Below, piece by piece: positions 25,030-36,834 of a DNA stretch of 64,000 bases. The stretch is from positions 868,001-932,000 of the forward strand of contig JAACJK010000109.1 of NCBI GenBank assembly GCA_013368325.1, given 5' to 3'. Made by a program: the position numbers and the translations under genes. Below the pieces are notes generated by a model. The model saw nothing but the letters and a program-made list of their open reading frames with translations, made no database searches and was not told the DNA's origin. The DNA comes from Ephemerocybe angulata (taxonomy: Eukaryota; Basidiomycota; Agaricomycetes; Agaricales; Psathyrellaceae). How positions within the stretch are numbered: position 1 is the first letter of the stretch; each line of letters starts with the position of its first letter.

Positions 25030-25637
25030 TTACGGTGCTTGCCCGATGACATTTCCAGCCGGATTATACAGGCAGACGTAGAGCGTTTCCCTGCCGGGGC
25101 TTTGTTTAATCACGTTCTGACATTTGGAGATCGCACATCCGAGCTCGGTTGTTGACTTCCAGACAACCTGGGTCCAGTGGTTAAGAACAGGTTTGGCTGG
25201 GTTATATTGGTCTGCCCAAATTAGAGCGGAATGAGGTCAGTCGGAACTCAGAAGTCGAGCAGAAATATCTGCTGCGCACCTTTATCCCCAATGAAAGTAC
25301 CAACTGCAGCTCGTATAGGGAAGTCGCCTGTGCCAGCAACGATATGTTCGCCGTATGGTTCGGTTTGAAGGGCGCCCTCCGAGTTTTTGAACAAGCACTG
25401 GTTGGCCCAGAACGCGGCCTTGAGTGCCAGACTGGGGGACCATGTCAAAGGAGCAGCGGAGTGCTGGGCTCGAACCACGTTGTGCGCGTCAAGAAACGTG
25501 TCGATGTCACTGGAGGAGAGGGGAACATTGCGCTTGGCCTTGACTACGCTCGTGTGATGAGGTGCTGCGAGAACCAAGGCGTTAAGGGAAGCAAAGAGCG
25601 TGATGAAGAGAGCGACGAGGTGGGTAAGGCGGAACAT
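25030..25637 (-). CDS. secreted CAP/PR-1 (SCP/TAPS) family protein
   Basis: A small secreted protein with a signal peptide (MFRLTHLVALFITLFASLNALVLAA region) followed by a CAP domain. The motifs are FLDAHNVVRAQH, LTWSPSLALKAAFWANQC, EPYGEHIVAGTG and, after an intron, NHWTQVVWKSTTELGCA and YVCLYNPAGNVIG. The intron begins GTGCGCAG at the FIGDKG codon and ends just before the exon reading YNPAKPVLNHW; without it the frame stops early and looks truncated. The conserved His and Glu of the CAP cavity (H in AHN, E in GEH, H in NHW) are present. Family members bind sterols and fatty acids and some export them in yeast, and fungal ones are often linked to fruiting or host contact. The C-terminus (GQAP) is slightly shorter than usual. 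The start at 25637 is preferred because it gives a clean signal peptide. Confidence 0.88.
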
Positions 25638-26088
25638 CGTAGCAGAAAAGAGTGCCAAAGGCAACAAGTGCCAAAAAACAAGTTGCGGACAGAGAAGGGG
25701 TGTATGTAGGAAGGTGAGGTATGAATCTATGATCCTTCCCTCCATATGTTCCGTTGCCATGTCGAACTGATCAACGGCTTTTCCACGGAGTGCGTGACGC
25801 TTAGAGCACCTATCGCATTGAATAATGCATGAATACTGCCTTCAGGAGCACTGGGGAGGTCTTAAGAAGGTGGAAGGGGACTCGAGAGTGCAGCGTGCGG
25901 GGTAAGCGCCGTCAATTTCGATATCTTAGCGCTAATTGACATTCGTCTTGCTCCAATTTTGATCGGAATTCGACACCTTGGAGCTGCTCTGAACAAATCT
26001 ATATTTACTTGTGTTCGTTACTACTGAGTCCAAAATGCTAGGGCATGGTGCAGGAATTGGAACACCTATCTACCTCATCGCACCACGT
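25638..26088. other. intergenic, CAP gene promoter and prefoldin 3' side
   Basis: About 450 bases between two minus-strand genes, serving as promoter of the CAP gene. No clear motif was seen. Confidence 0.5.
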
Positions 26089-26621
26089 TTACTTGGATAC
26101 CGGACGGATACCGTACTCCCGCTTGAAGCTGTCAAATTCCTCTTCCTTGGCTTTGTACTGGCCACCAAGATTAGACACAACCTTCAAGATCTGAAGCAAA
26201 CGCGTAAAGATCCAGGTTCAAAGAGGAACTAGGAAGCACCTACACCGTCGCGCGTTGTCTTCAAAGCTGGGAAGACCTCTTTCACGGTCCGTTCAGCAAG
26301 TACGCCGCCAATCAGGCGGAAACACTTGCGATCTGGGTCTTCAGCAAGAGCCTCTTCGAGGGTAGCCATTACAACGCTATATTCCTTTAGGGATGGTCGG
26401 CGATGAGCAGAACGAGCCACTCACGTATGCTCCTCTGCTTCAGACTCTAGCTCACCGATCTTGCTCGCCAGAGATTGGAGCTCATTTTGCATGCCCACAT
26501 ATTTTTGCTGGACCTCTGGCTAATATCATTCAGTGAAGAAATCGCAGCTTGATTGAGGTCAAGTACCCTGATCAGACAGCGGGGTGGCCTTGGCCTTTGC
26601 TTTTGCGGTGGTGGAAGCCAT
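26089..26621 (-). CDS. GIM4: prefoldin subunit 2
   Basis: A beta-type subunit of the six-part cytosolic prefoldin chaperone, which passes actin and tubulin to the CCT chaperonin. Four exons join cleanly. MASTTAKAKAKATPLSDQ is followed by the first coiled coil (PEVQQKYVGMQNELQSLAS, then KIGELESEAEEH). Next come the beta hairpin region VVMATLEEALAEDPDRKCFR and LIGGVLAERTVKEVFPAL. The second coiled coil is ILKVVSNLGGQYKAKEEEF, running on to the REYGIRPVSK terminus. The CFRLIGGVLAERTV element is diagnostic of subunit 2. The gene shares a 187-base promoter with the divergent NDUFS8 gene. Confidence 0.93.
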
Positions 26622-26808
26622 GAGAGACGTGGTCGTGCTTGGCGGTCGCCTGTTAGAGTTTGGTGGGATCTGATTGGCCAGCGGTTTGTTGTCACATGTG
26701 TGCCAACACGGCCTTTCCGAGAGTTGTTCGACGAGCTCCAACGTCGAGCTTGACAATTTCTCCTCCTGCCTCCGTCTCGTCGTCGTCGCCGCTGGCAGTG
26801 TTGACCAC
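26622..26808. promoter_or_regulatory. 187-base divergent promoter, prefoldin 2 / NDUFS8
   Basis: The two start codons are only 187 bases apart on opposite strands, so both 5' untranslated regions and promoters must fit here. The stretch is CT-rich toward the NDUFS8 side (26758-26790). No TATA box is evident. Confidence 0.7.
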
Positions 26809-27815
<1,007 letters not shown>

Positions 27816-28738
27816 ATTACCTGCGGGCACGGTGCTGTTCGTTTAGACGCGTAGACACGTATCAAACTTTTTATTCGTTATTCCCATTCACTACGTATGC
27901 TGAAACATCCTTATTCGAAAGCTGTTCCAAGAGGAAGGTGTGCGATCCGTCCCCGGCCTTTCCGTTCCGCGCTTGCTTCCGTCAGATCCCTCTGTTTATT
28001 GCTGAGCGCCTCTGTCTCTTTTTGGCGCCCTTCCCCGACCTAGGGCGTCAAAACCGGCAACCCGTGACTCTCACACCTCTAGGTTTACGAAGCATCGAGT
28101 CGGGCGAGGTCAGCGATTCTGCGCATTACTGTGTTATGCCAAATCCGTTTGCTATGTCATGGTTGTGTGGGCTGAGCGCAATTCAGACAATTCCGAGAGT
28201 GGCTATAGATTCTATCTGTCTTCTCCTGTGGGGTCATCTGCGAGATGATGTCTCTCGGTTAGCTCTCGGTACGTATCCTCTTCTTCTCCGACGCCGTGTC
28301 CCAGGTGACTCACCAGCGTCGCTTCGCGGTTTTTTGGCAGAAAAATAGATGCTGTCCTGACTTGGTTGTTTCAGCATTCCGTAGCAATGTATCCCCGAGT
28401 ACCGCTCTGTGCTCAACTTTTGGTTTGTTGACTGGGAAAGAGTCTATCTGTCCTGCCGTTTCGAATTTGCCCTTTACTGAGTTTTGGGCCCGAGTTTTAT
28501 CTTAAACAGACCTGCAATTGCCCTGATTCACACCTGCTAAAGAAACTAGGACGCAATGCTGTCTATCGTACCTGGCAGCCACGTCTGTTCTCCTAGTGGC
28601 AACATGTTGGAATCGAAATTGGACCAGCAAATGCCAACTGCCAGTAAGAGTTCACATCCTATTTCTCATCCGCTCAGAGTACGGTCCATCCCTCTTTCTG
28701 AAATCAGCTGATGAACTCGGAGCGGCGAAGATCTTCTA
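27816..28738. other. intergenic, NDUFS8 3' side and promoter of unknown gene
   Basis: About 920 bases. The frame at 27938-28348 has no recognisable motif and no sign of splicing partners, so I do not call it. No RNA gene was seen. Confidence 0.5.
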
Positions 28739-29771
28739 ATGCTGCGCGGCGCGAATACCAAGAATGAAGGTAGGAACTTTCGCATTGTATTCGCCTACTT
28801 ACGCTCTCCTGTGTGAAGGGTCGGTCACTGATTCTACCACTCCATTTCACGCAGTGCGAAAGCGGGCATCGAAGCGCCTTGGGATTGGATCCCATGTCGC
28901 ACTTGCCACAGCCTCTACGGATATCCACACGGACTCGATTCCCGGGACGCGGGGTCAGCCCCCTTCGATTTCCTTGTTACCCCTATCCCCCCTGGACCCA
29001 GCCAAACCGCGCAACAAACGGCCAAAGCGCCTCAAAGCTGGGTCTACTCCTGATTCGAAGCTTATAGACACCGGCGTCAAAGCCAGCAATCGGGTCGCCC
29101 CTTCTGCATACTCATCCTCTGGACTTGGTGGCGTCAAGGACCCCAATGGTAAAAATCATAGGACTCTCAACACCGTCACTCCTGACACTCTACCGATTCA
29201 CTCGACTACTCCACTCGCCGATCATCACTCTGGCCAGAATCTGAATCGCAACGGCAACACATCTCGACCTGCTACTCTCGGCAGCACCCTCCTTGCCCAA
29301 GTCCGGCAGTGCATCCAGCACGAAACGGAAAAATGGGGCCGGAAACCTTTTGTCATGGATGTGGTGCTCGATTTGAAAGCAAGCTGGGCCGAAAGTGCGG
29401 TGGGGCCGCCTGCTACGGTTCGGACGCAGCAAAGTCTAATAGTTTGCGAAAATGGAGAGGGGGTTGCTGTCCCGCGCGGTGCCGCTGGAACCGTCTTTTA
29501 CCGGACCTACGAGTTTACGGACCTGCAAAGCTTGGACGCATACTGGGCGGACCAAAGCGACCTCTGGCGAAACTTTAGCACAGAAAGCGGGGCATCGCGG
29601 GAGCGGTATTCTATCATTGGAGATGGAGGGGAAGAAGAGCCTGTCGGAGCAGGACTAGAAGATTGGGGCGCCCTGGACAAATGCCTTCGTGGGCCTATCG
29701 GCAATTCTCGATTCCCCGTGTCTCGAGAACGCTCTACGGTTACTTGGCCATCTGCGACCCTCGATAAGTAG
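28739..29771 (+). CDS. hypothetical protein
   Basis: Unrecognised. Most of the protein is one open exon running from about 28850 to the stop at 29769-29771. It is basic and Ser/Pro-rich at first (RKRASKRLGIGS, KPRNKRPKRLKAGS, a possible nuclear signal). It becomes more ordered toward the C-terminus (LLAQVRQCIQHETEKWGRK, PFVMDVVLDLKASWAES, RTYEFTDLQSLDAYWADQSD). Two starts are possible. One is the ATG at 28739 (MLRGANTKNE) with an intron from 28769 to about 28855 joining VRKRASKR. The other is unspliced translation from the ATG at 28764. I prefer the first because the donor GTAGGA and acceptor ACGCAG are both good and the joined frame is clean. Confidence 0.6.
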
Positions 29772-30574
29772 GTGATTGGATCTCGTCATACTCCCCGCCT
29801 GCCACGGGTATTTGTTCGATGCTTTCATGTTCGTATCTTGTTCGCTGTGCTGATTGCATGGGTTTCGTGTGTATGACCCCGCTCTTGCCTCGAAAGTAAC
29901 ACACCCGATGGTTGCGGGTCGATGGGGCCTTGTGGATTCTGCCCCGAAGCCTTCCATGTGCGAAGATAGCAGGGCGTAGCGCATGCACGCCCTCGAGATC
30001 TCTATTACATGGTGATCAAAGGCTTCGCAACGCAAAATAGCAAGAAACCGCTTGTTCCATCCGGCGAACTTTGAAAGTGTACGAAGCGCTTGATAAGTGG
30101 TGATCACAATCTCACTCCCGTTTCAAGCAGCAAACAGGCCTCGTATTTGCGCTTTCGGGCATTATGCTTGCTCTTCCAGCCGTTCTGGAGTCGCACCGGA
30201 GTGACCTACAATCTCGAGCGAGAACTTCCGCCGTTGTATCGGCGTGTAATCAAGACTCCATCCGACCCCACACTGTCAGCAGACCCACATCGATAGAATT
30301 CAAAATTACCCGTTATCGAAGAAGTTCCTTGTGTAGTAGGCATTGAGTAGGCACATCGGCTCGGAGGAGAAACACAGGGTCGATGGATGGACAACTATAG
30401 ACAATACGCAAAAATGAAGCTACAGATCACACATGTAACAGAAGGCACTTTAGTCCGATAGAGAAGCACAGAACGTACACAACTGGGAGGAGAAATGGAA
30501 TAACAATCGGGTACATTGAGAGGGAGGACACATGCCATGATCAGCCCTTCCCTTTCCGCGACAAGGACTCGAAA
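29772..30574. other. convergent 3' intergenic region
   Basis: About 800 bases between the ends of two convergent genes. Only short unsupported frames are present and no repeat was recognised. Confidence 0.5.
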
Positions 30575-32319
30575 TCACGATGGCCCTGCCCTCGCATCTT
30601 CACGGTCGTCGATACTACGGCGTGTCTGCCGTTCCCGCTGGTAGCGTTTTGAACCCCTGTCCTCCTGCAGTCTAGTTGTCGAGTAAAGTCCAGAAGTTCC
30701 CCCGACGTCATTTTCGCTATCAACGTCCATGTCGTTCCTGCTTCTCTTTCTGGATTCCATCGCGGGATGAGTTGATTCCGAAGTGGCGTAGGCCCCGGAC
30801 CGCCTCTGCCCACTCTCATGGACAAAGTCGATGGTATCTTCGGTCTGGCCCGGTTGAGTCACCGGTCGAAGCCTGAAGGCAGAGGGGCGACCGCGATCGT
30901 GCTCGTAATATTGAGTTCGTGAGTCCGGTCGTGACGAATCGTCGTTGTGTCCGCCAGCACCGGACCCAGAAGCCGAGGCTGAACCTGGAGTGTCGGAGCG
31001 AGTTACAAGGGAATATGGTCTTGGAGGAGGCGCTTCGTAATAGTGGGAAGGATGTTCTTCGCGGGAAGACATGGGTTGGTCTGGATATTCATGTCTCTCC
31101 ACGGGTCCACGGCCCCGGTGCACCGAGTGGGGCGAGTGTACAGAGGCAGGCATGTCTCGAAGATGCGGTGGTTCGCGAGCGTCCCAGTCGCGTTCACGCT
31201 CTATATCTCGGTGCCGGTCTCCATATTCCTCGCGTTCGCGGTTAATGTAGGTACCAGGTCCCATGCGCTGATGAGGATGCACTCTCCCTACTCGCACGTC
31301 AGAGGTACTGCTACGAGGAGACATTTGTGCGGAATGTTGATGGTGGCCAAGGCCATGAGGCTCCCCTTGAGAAGGCATCGACCTCATGTCTGACTGCCTC
31401 GATCGTTCCCGCTCTGGGAGTGGGGGGCTAAAAGCCTGAGCTTGGATGGACTCGGGATACTGTGAATCCCGATAGTTTTGGCTCTGCAAATGGTGCGAAC
31501 GGGAACGCGAAGACGATTGAGATCTTGTCCGGACATGAGAAGACGTTGGATAGTCATGGTCCCTAGGAGGACTTGCATGGGAGGACCGAGGATAACCGTC
31601 TTGTGGCAGCGCACTAGATGGCAGCTGTTGCGCTAGGGGAAGACGTTGCCTACCCTCTTGGCCAGCAGAGACACGTCGAGGAGAATGTGGCAGTGACATG
31701 TGTGGCGAGGGTGCCACTCCTGGCGGTGGCTTCTCAACGGCGGAAAGAGGACGACCATCGGTGGGAGGCGGATGTCCTGAAGGACCTCGTGTTCGAGGAT
31801 TATACTCCTGATAGGCTGGGTATGGTTGATCTGGCTCAGCAGAAGCAGAGTGATCACGAATGTCGCGAGGGTGATGGGCAGCTGACGCGGGATGATGAGG
31901 AGGTACCCCAGAAGCCGAGGGCAAGAGCGAGCCTCGATCCTGCATTGGCGGGGAGGCTGGTGGCAGAGATAGACGTTCATAGAGAATGCTGGGTTCCCGT
32001 GTCGGTAAACGAATGCCCTGCGAAAACGGTGGCAACTCACGCTCGTTCCATTTTCATGCGCTGGATCGTCAGCTTGGCGTTCATGACCTTAATGTGCAGG
32101 GTGTCGTTGTCCTGGACGATCCCTACGCGTCAGTACGGAGACGAATGGGGCGAGCGAGAAACGCACAGTCTCCATGTCCTTGACCTTGCGCTTAAGCTCC
32201 TTGTACTTTGCCTGGTACTTTGCATCCTCGGCCCCAGCGGTGATTCCGATAGCAAAGGGCTTTTGCTTTGCACGAGCGCTGGGCTGGGGCTGGAGGGCGG
32301 GCGAAGGATTGCGGGACAT
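30575..32319 (-). CDS. INO80F-type chromatin remodelling subunit (putative)
   Basis: The first two exons encode MSRNPSPALQPQPSARAKQK, a stretch with KYQAKYKELKRKVKDMET, then DNDTLHIKVMNAKLTIQRMK and, across a third junction near 31990-32041, ERAILYERLSLPP. The K-Y-K-x-L-K-R-K-V, E-x-D, L, I-Q-R, E-R-A-I-L-Y-E-R-L pattern is the coiled-coil INO80F (TFPT-like) domain, found in a subunit of the INO80 nucleosome-sliding complex. The remainder, about 480 residues, is a disordered Pro/Ser/His/Arg-rich tail with low-complexity runs (RTRSQSSSRSRSHH; EREEYGDRHRDIERERDWD) and a C-terminus of RRSIDDREDARAGPS. Subunit assignment rests on the N-terminal domain only. The gene is divergent from NDUFA13, with 489 bases between starts. 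Confidence 0.75.
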
Positions 32320-32808
32320 GATGGGAGAGTGAGAAAAAGGCGCTGCTGGCAGCCAACTCAGAACTCTTCGGCTTTGGCATTTCAATACGCCAAACAGCAT
32401 TCGAACACACACCGACCATCGCTGCCTATTCAGGACATCAATCATTCCTCTCATTTCTTCTTATTTCCAACACTTTGGAACCCGTTGCTTGACTCTCGTC
32501 GCTGTCTCGCTTAATTAAACGGGGACAGACCAGAACATTTCGTTGGAAACGCCTCTGAGCCATTCTCGAATCTCCAACATCCACCGCAACACCGTTCCCA
32601 TCACGTGGACTCGCTTCGGTGGCAGCAAACGGAACGACGAGCAACAACTTTTCCTCTTTCCACCACGAACAACCGGACCAGTATGTGTCCAAACCTTCCT
32701 CCGTTGCAGTCCTGCTGACCGTCTTCTAGTGTCGCTTCCGTATAGGCAGTATGTCGCGTTCTTGCTCAGGAACCTTGACCCAGACTGAATGGCGTGCCGC
32801 GCAGGGAC
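32320..32808. promoter_or_regulatory. divergent promoter, INO80F-like / NDUFA13, with E-box
   Basis: About 490 bases between divergent starts, with a CACGTG E-box at 32602-32607. A donor-like GTATGT near 32681 and an acceptor TTCTAG near 32725 suggest an intron in the NDUFA13 5' untranslated region. Two upstream ATGs out of frame with NDUFA13 lie at about 32751 and at 32789. Confidence 0.5.
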
Positions 32809-33499
32809 ATGCCCCCCGCGGGGGGCTTTGAAGCCATCAAGTACAAGCGGAATCTCCCCAGCCGTGGACCTGGAGCGTATGCTATTCTTGGAGGGGTGAC
32901 TGCCATTTGCGCGTATGGATTCTACCGTGTGGGCAAGGGCAACTTGGAGAAACAGTGCGTATATCCTCCGAACTCTGCACATCGTCTCTTTGGGTCAGCT
33001 GGACGAGAAACGTGTCGTCACAACGGCCGACCGACGCAGGAGGGGGTCTCGATTTGGATCCGGCCGCTGGTTTTCTCCCGTTATCAGTTTCTATCGCTCT
33101 TGGTGGATGAAATGGGAAGCTTATGCTGATTGGGATGTGATGGGTTCTTCGGTGTGCAATCCGACTTTTCCACAGGGAGCTGCAGCGCGAGCGAGTGTGG
33201 TCGCGGATACACCTCGTCCCCTTGCTGATGGCGGAGGGGGATCGCGATGCCTACCGACGCCAACAAGCGGCTCTGGCACGGGAGAAGGCGATCATGAAAG
33301 ACGTTCCGGGGTGGGAGGTGCGTGTACCCCTGTTAATTGCAGCTGTGATAGGTCGCTAATGATCATCATGATTACGATCCGTCCTTGCCGTCCCGGTCTT
33401 CTTTCTCTCTGTCGTTCATTATGCATGTATGGGATGCAGGCGGGCAAGAGCGTGTACAACAACCCCAAGTACGCACAAGAATCTCTTGTACTCGTATGA
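32809..33499 (+). CDS. NDUFA13: complex I subunit NDUFA13 (GRIM-19)
   Basis: An accessory subunit of mitochondrial complex I with one membrane span. MPPAGGFEAIKYKRNLPSRG is the conserved N-terminal block, GAYAILGGVTAICAYGFYRV the transmembrane helix, and after a roughly 220-base intron the exon reads ELQRERVWSRIHLVPLLMAE followed by GDRDAYRRQQAALAREKAIM. A second intron joins DVPGWE to AGKSVYNNPKYAQES and the stop. The start is uncertain: homologues carry residues before this Met (usually an Asp immediately before MPP), and the sequence here does encode Asp before it, but no in-frame ATG precedes it in the same exon. See the findings for the odd 11-base GT...AG stretch. Confidence 0.92.
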
Positions 33500-33831
33500 C
33501 GTGTATGTGTGTATGGACAATGGATATAGACGAAGTCTTTGTGGAGGACGCGACGCGCGACAACGCGAACATTCATGAGCAGAGGACACAAAGGACGCCA
33601 GCCTCCTACGCAGCCCAATGCGGAGTCGGGCTGGGGCCAAAAGCCTGGGACAGGGCGGCCAAATGGGGGACGGCCGAAAAGGGAGATTGGACCAGGGGAT
33701 TGTGGATAATTGGGGCTCCAGGTTTGGTGCCAAAGCATGCATATCGGGACAGATCTGGGATACGAATTGAGTCAGGTCTTCCGAATGCACATAAATTCGG
33801 GTTTGGCGCTTCACGACGATTGGATTCTCTA
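33500..33831. promoter_or_regulatory. intergenic, promoter of the HMG-box gene
   Basis: About 330 bases. A frame continuous with the HMG-box gene stays open through here, but it overlaps the NDUFA13 end and has no coding character, so I treat it as leader and promoter. Confidence 0.45.
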
Positions 33832-35625
33832 ATGTCTTCTCCCACTCTCATTTGTCGCCCCTTCAGCGATCCCGCGCACCAGCCGCCGTACGACGACCAG
33901 CCCCACATCGTCCAGGACGCTGATCAAATGATCTTTGATATGGACGCGGATGCCCTGGGCCACCCCGCCCACATGCCCTTGCACTGGGATTCCTACCCGC
34001 CTCAGGACATGGACTCCAAATCTGCCTTCAGCTTCGATACCATCGGCCCCATGGCCTCCTACGAGTACGGGCCCCCGGAGGTCTCGCCGACGGGCAGCTA
34101 CTACGAGTACAACAACCCAAATTTCATCAAGAACTCTCCCTCCCTCGACGACAATCTCTATCTCGCATCCTGGATCAACGATCCAGAACTCTCCGGCGGG
34201 CCCTCCCCCTCGTCCCCAATATCCATCCCATCGCCTCTCGATCCCCAGCTCTCGTCTGCGTCGTCTTTCTCCGCCTTCAGCGACCAACAATACCCCCACG
34301 ACCAGATGTTCTCGCCGGCCGCCCTCGCTGTGCTGCATCCCCTGCCTTCATCACTGTCGCCATCGTCCTCATTCGAAGATACCCATCCCCTCCGCCAACG
34401 AATCAACTCGCTCTCCAAGCCGACCTGGGCCACCCAGCTCTGGGATCCCTCCCCAAACTCCCTCCGCACCCCATCTGTCATGCGACCCTCAGTTCGCCAC
34501 TCGCCGCTCTCCGACGGAACTGTGCGGCAGAGAATGCCCATCCGCCGCGGCTCCCAGTCCAGCCAAGCATTCCTTTCGACAAGTGCGCCCTCCATGGTCG
34601 AGCCCCGAGCCCCTAGCATGTCCCGAACCATCAGTCGCCGCTCCGAATCCGTTAGCATTAGCGATGATCGTGACGCAACTGTGCGCAGGAAGAAGCGCTC
34701 CCCGGGTGCCGAAGATATGGCTTCATCTATGGATAAGGCAACTGACCTTCGTAAGTGTGATGCCTTGTGGACTCCGGTGAAACGACTAATCATAGGCCAA
34801 CCCACAGCTATGAAGTCCGTGCTCAAGCCACCCAAGTTGGCGCCGTCGGCTTGGCAGCTGTACTTTACCGATTGGATCCAGAGGCAGCAGCGGCTCGGCA
34901 CCCGCAAATTGAACGTCGCGCAGGCCGCAAAGGAAGCAGGACAGGAGTATGCTTCTCTCTCTGCCGCTGAGAAAGAGGTATGTTGTCGGCGTGACGTCAT
35001 CCCATTGTCATCTTCTAACTTCGCTTTCCTATTGTTCCCTCTGCACAGCCCTATAAAAGGCGTTCCCAGGCCGCGAAGGAGACCCGCGAGCGGGAGCATG
35101 AAGCCTACATGCGGACTCTCACTCCCGATGATATCAAGAGAGAGAACGTATTCCGTGCTGCCCAGCGGAAGGCTGGCAAGTCTCGCAAGGGGAACATAAA
35201 AGATCCTAACGCGCCTAAGAAACCTCTTAGCGCGTATTTTATGTTCCTCCAGCGTATTCGGGCCGATGCCAAGCTGGTGAGGGACATCTTCGGTGATGAA
35301 ACAGAGACCACCAAGCAGAGCGTTCTCGCCGCTGCGAAATGGCGGTCTATGACGGACGCCGAGCGACAGGTATGTCATGAGCCATATATATCTCTTTCCA
35401 TTACTGATAGATCGTCGTTAGCCTTTCCTCGCTCAGGCTGAGCAAGAGAAGATGGAATACGAGGCAGCGCGTCGTCTGTACGAGGAAGGCACCACTGGCT
35501 ACGGCACGAACATCAACTTTAGCATACTTCAAGGAAGCCCGGCCTTCCCACCGATCAAGCTCGAATCGGAGAGCGAGGGAGAAGGCTTCGAAGACGGCTT
35601 CGACCACCCTCAACGTGTCATGTAA
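33832..35625 (+). CDS. two-HMG-box protein, Exp1-like developmental regulator
   Basis: About 540 residues. The first 300 are Ser/Pro-rich, with MSSPTLICRPF at the start (33832) and likely disordered. The last third carries two HMG boxes. The first (APSAWQLYFTDWIQRQQRLG, then NVAQAAKEAGQEYASLSAAE) is divergent. The second (DPNAPKKPLSAYFMFLQRIR, then AAAKWRSMTDAERQPFLAQA) is canonical and should bend DNA. The end is acidic. Three introns lie in the HMG part. The layout of N-terminal disordered region, weak box and strong box recalls the mushroom protein Exp1 (Coprinopsis), an HMG1/2-like factor needed for cap expansion and autolysis. That identity is from recall of the family and not proven here. 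It most likely acts in the nucleus. Confidence 0.85.
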
Positions 35626-36065
35626 ATCTCCACCCCCTCTTTCGTTCTTCTTTTTAAGTATGTACTTTTATTTTCCATCCTCTTGCTCGCATCTTTCATC
35701 ATCGTCACGACATGTTATGACCTTTCGTCTTTCTTATCTCCTGGGATGCATTCGTTATTGACGACCGTCTTGCTGCCTCCGATACCCCGTTCGCTATTTG
35801 ACTTATTTTATTATCTTGCCAAATGGTGCACGGACACACTGTTGTTGTATATCAGATGATACCTATGTCGCTGTATTTGTAGAACTCTCTGACTGATCAT
35901 GGCATACCCGTACACGATCCTGTCGCTGGACAGCTTGTAATATCTACCCCTCACCTCCCGCTCTCTATGTTGTGCCTGCGATTAGTAGGACACTTCTTCG
36001 TGTAGATCTCAATTCTATAGGCTACACATTGTATATGAAAACGACGTCATTCATTGTTAATGCGG
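35626..36065. other. convergent 3' intergenic region
   Basis: About 440 bases between two convergent genes. They are T-rich and pyrimidine-rich with several TGTA-type elements, as expected of 3' untranslated regions. No gene. Confidence 0.5.
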
Positions 36066-36834
36066 TTATAACGGCAGACGAAGGACCATCTTCTGATGAG
36101 GATCGCCGTCTTCGTCGAATTGCTCGCCCTGAAGAGAAGGAGATCATGGATCTTGAGTCTATTCTCGCCCAGGGCGGAAAGAGGGCGACTTACTTCAGGT
36201 GCATATCCAAACCTAGACAGAAAACGAGGCAGTCGATCAGAACACATTGTTTGACAATGATATCAGCTGTGCCGCGAAGGCAAAGGGTGCGCCTCGAGGC
36301 TGCCACGTTACAACTCACTTTGTGTAGAAGCCCTGGACAGGAAGCTGGGAATGGCAGACGACCTTGGCAAAGGCGGCTCCGGTAGTGTTTGTCTCGCTCG
36401 CGTGGTTTTGAACCCATCCATGTAGGGACTCGACGAGCAGCCTTCCAAAACGGTACTTCCGGTAATCTTTGAGCACGGCGAGACGGGTTAGCTTGTAATA
36501 GTCCCCGTGTGGCGACTTGAATGCCCTGATGGTCCCGATAGGCGTCAGGGAGGGGACGAGCCGGAGGAGGAAGTGTGTAGATATATCTTCGTTCCTGCAT
36601 TCAATCCGTCTGGTGAGTCTGGATAGGGATGGAGTATATGGGGAGGACGTGCTCATCGATCTCCGTTTCGAGAGGGAATTTCTGCTCGACGTGGAAAACC
36701 TGAATCCGCTGGAGGGCTGTTAAAAGCATTTTCTGAACGATTGAGGAGGTACATACCACATCCAGACACTGCTGCCTTTCCTCGGGCGCCTGCGCGATAA
36801 CGACCTCGTGTGCAGGAGTATCTACGGTCGACAT
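36066..36834 (-). CDS. GNAT family N-acetyltransferase
   Basis: A small acetyl-CoA-dependent N-acyltransferase. Exon 1 starts at 36834 (MSTVDTPAHEVVIAQAPEER). Then comes RIQVFHVEQKFPLETEIDEH, the typical helix alpha2/strand2 of the yeast-type GNATs. The core is GTIRAFKSPHGDYYKLTRLA followed by VLKDYRKYRFGRLLVESLHG. It contains the acetyl-CoA loop R-K-Y-R-F-G-R-L-L in place of the usual Q/R-x-x-G-x-G/A. After AFAKVVCHSQLPVQGFYTK an intron leads to GYAPE, and a further one (GTAAGT...CTTCAG) to GEQFDEDGDPHQKMVLRLPL and the stop. The H-x-K-M terminal motif fits the family that includes small-molecule and polyamine-type acetyltransferases. The substrate is unknown. Confidence 0.85.

Noticed and set aside
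25248..25760. Truncated PR-1/CAP protein lacking its C-terminal half
   Set aside because: The missing half (NHWTQVVWK...) is found after an intron in the same direction, so the gene is intact.
28764..28850. Unspliced start MKVGTFALYS as the only start
   Set aside because: Not excluded, but the spliced start from 28739 gives a cleaner basic N-terminus, so it was preferred with low confidence.
31618..32514. 298-residue plus-strand frame
   Set aside because: Antisense shadow of the INO80F-like gene's low-complexity exon.
33385..33831. Upstream extension of the HMG-box gene's frame
   Set aside because: It overlaps the end of NDUFA13 and lacks the composition of the protein. The ATG at 33832 fits better.
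34158..35378. 406-residue minus-strand frame
   Set aside because: Antisense shadow of the HMG-box gene with no domain of its own.
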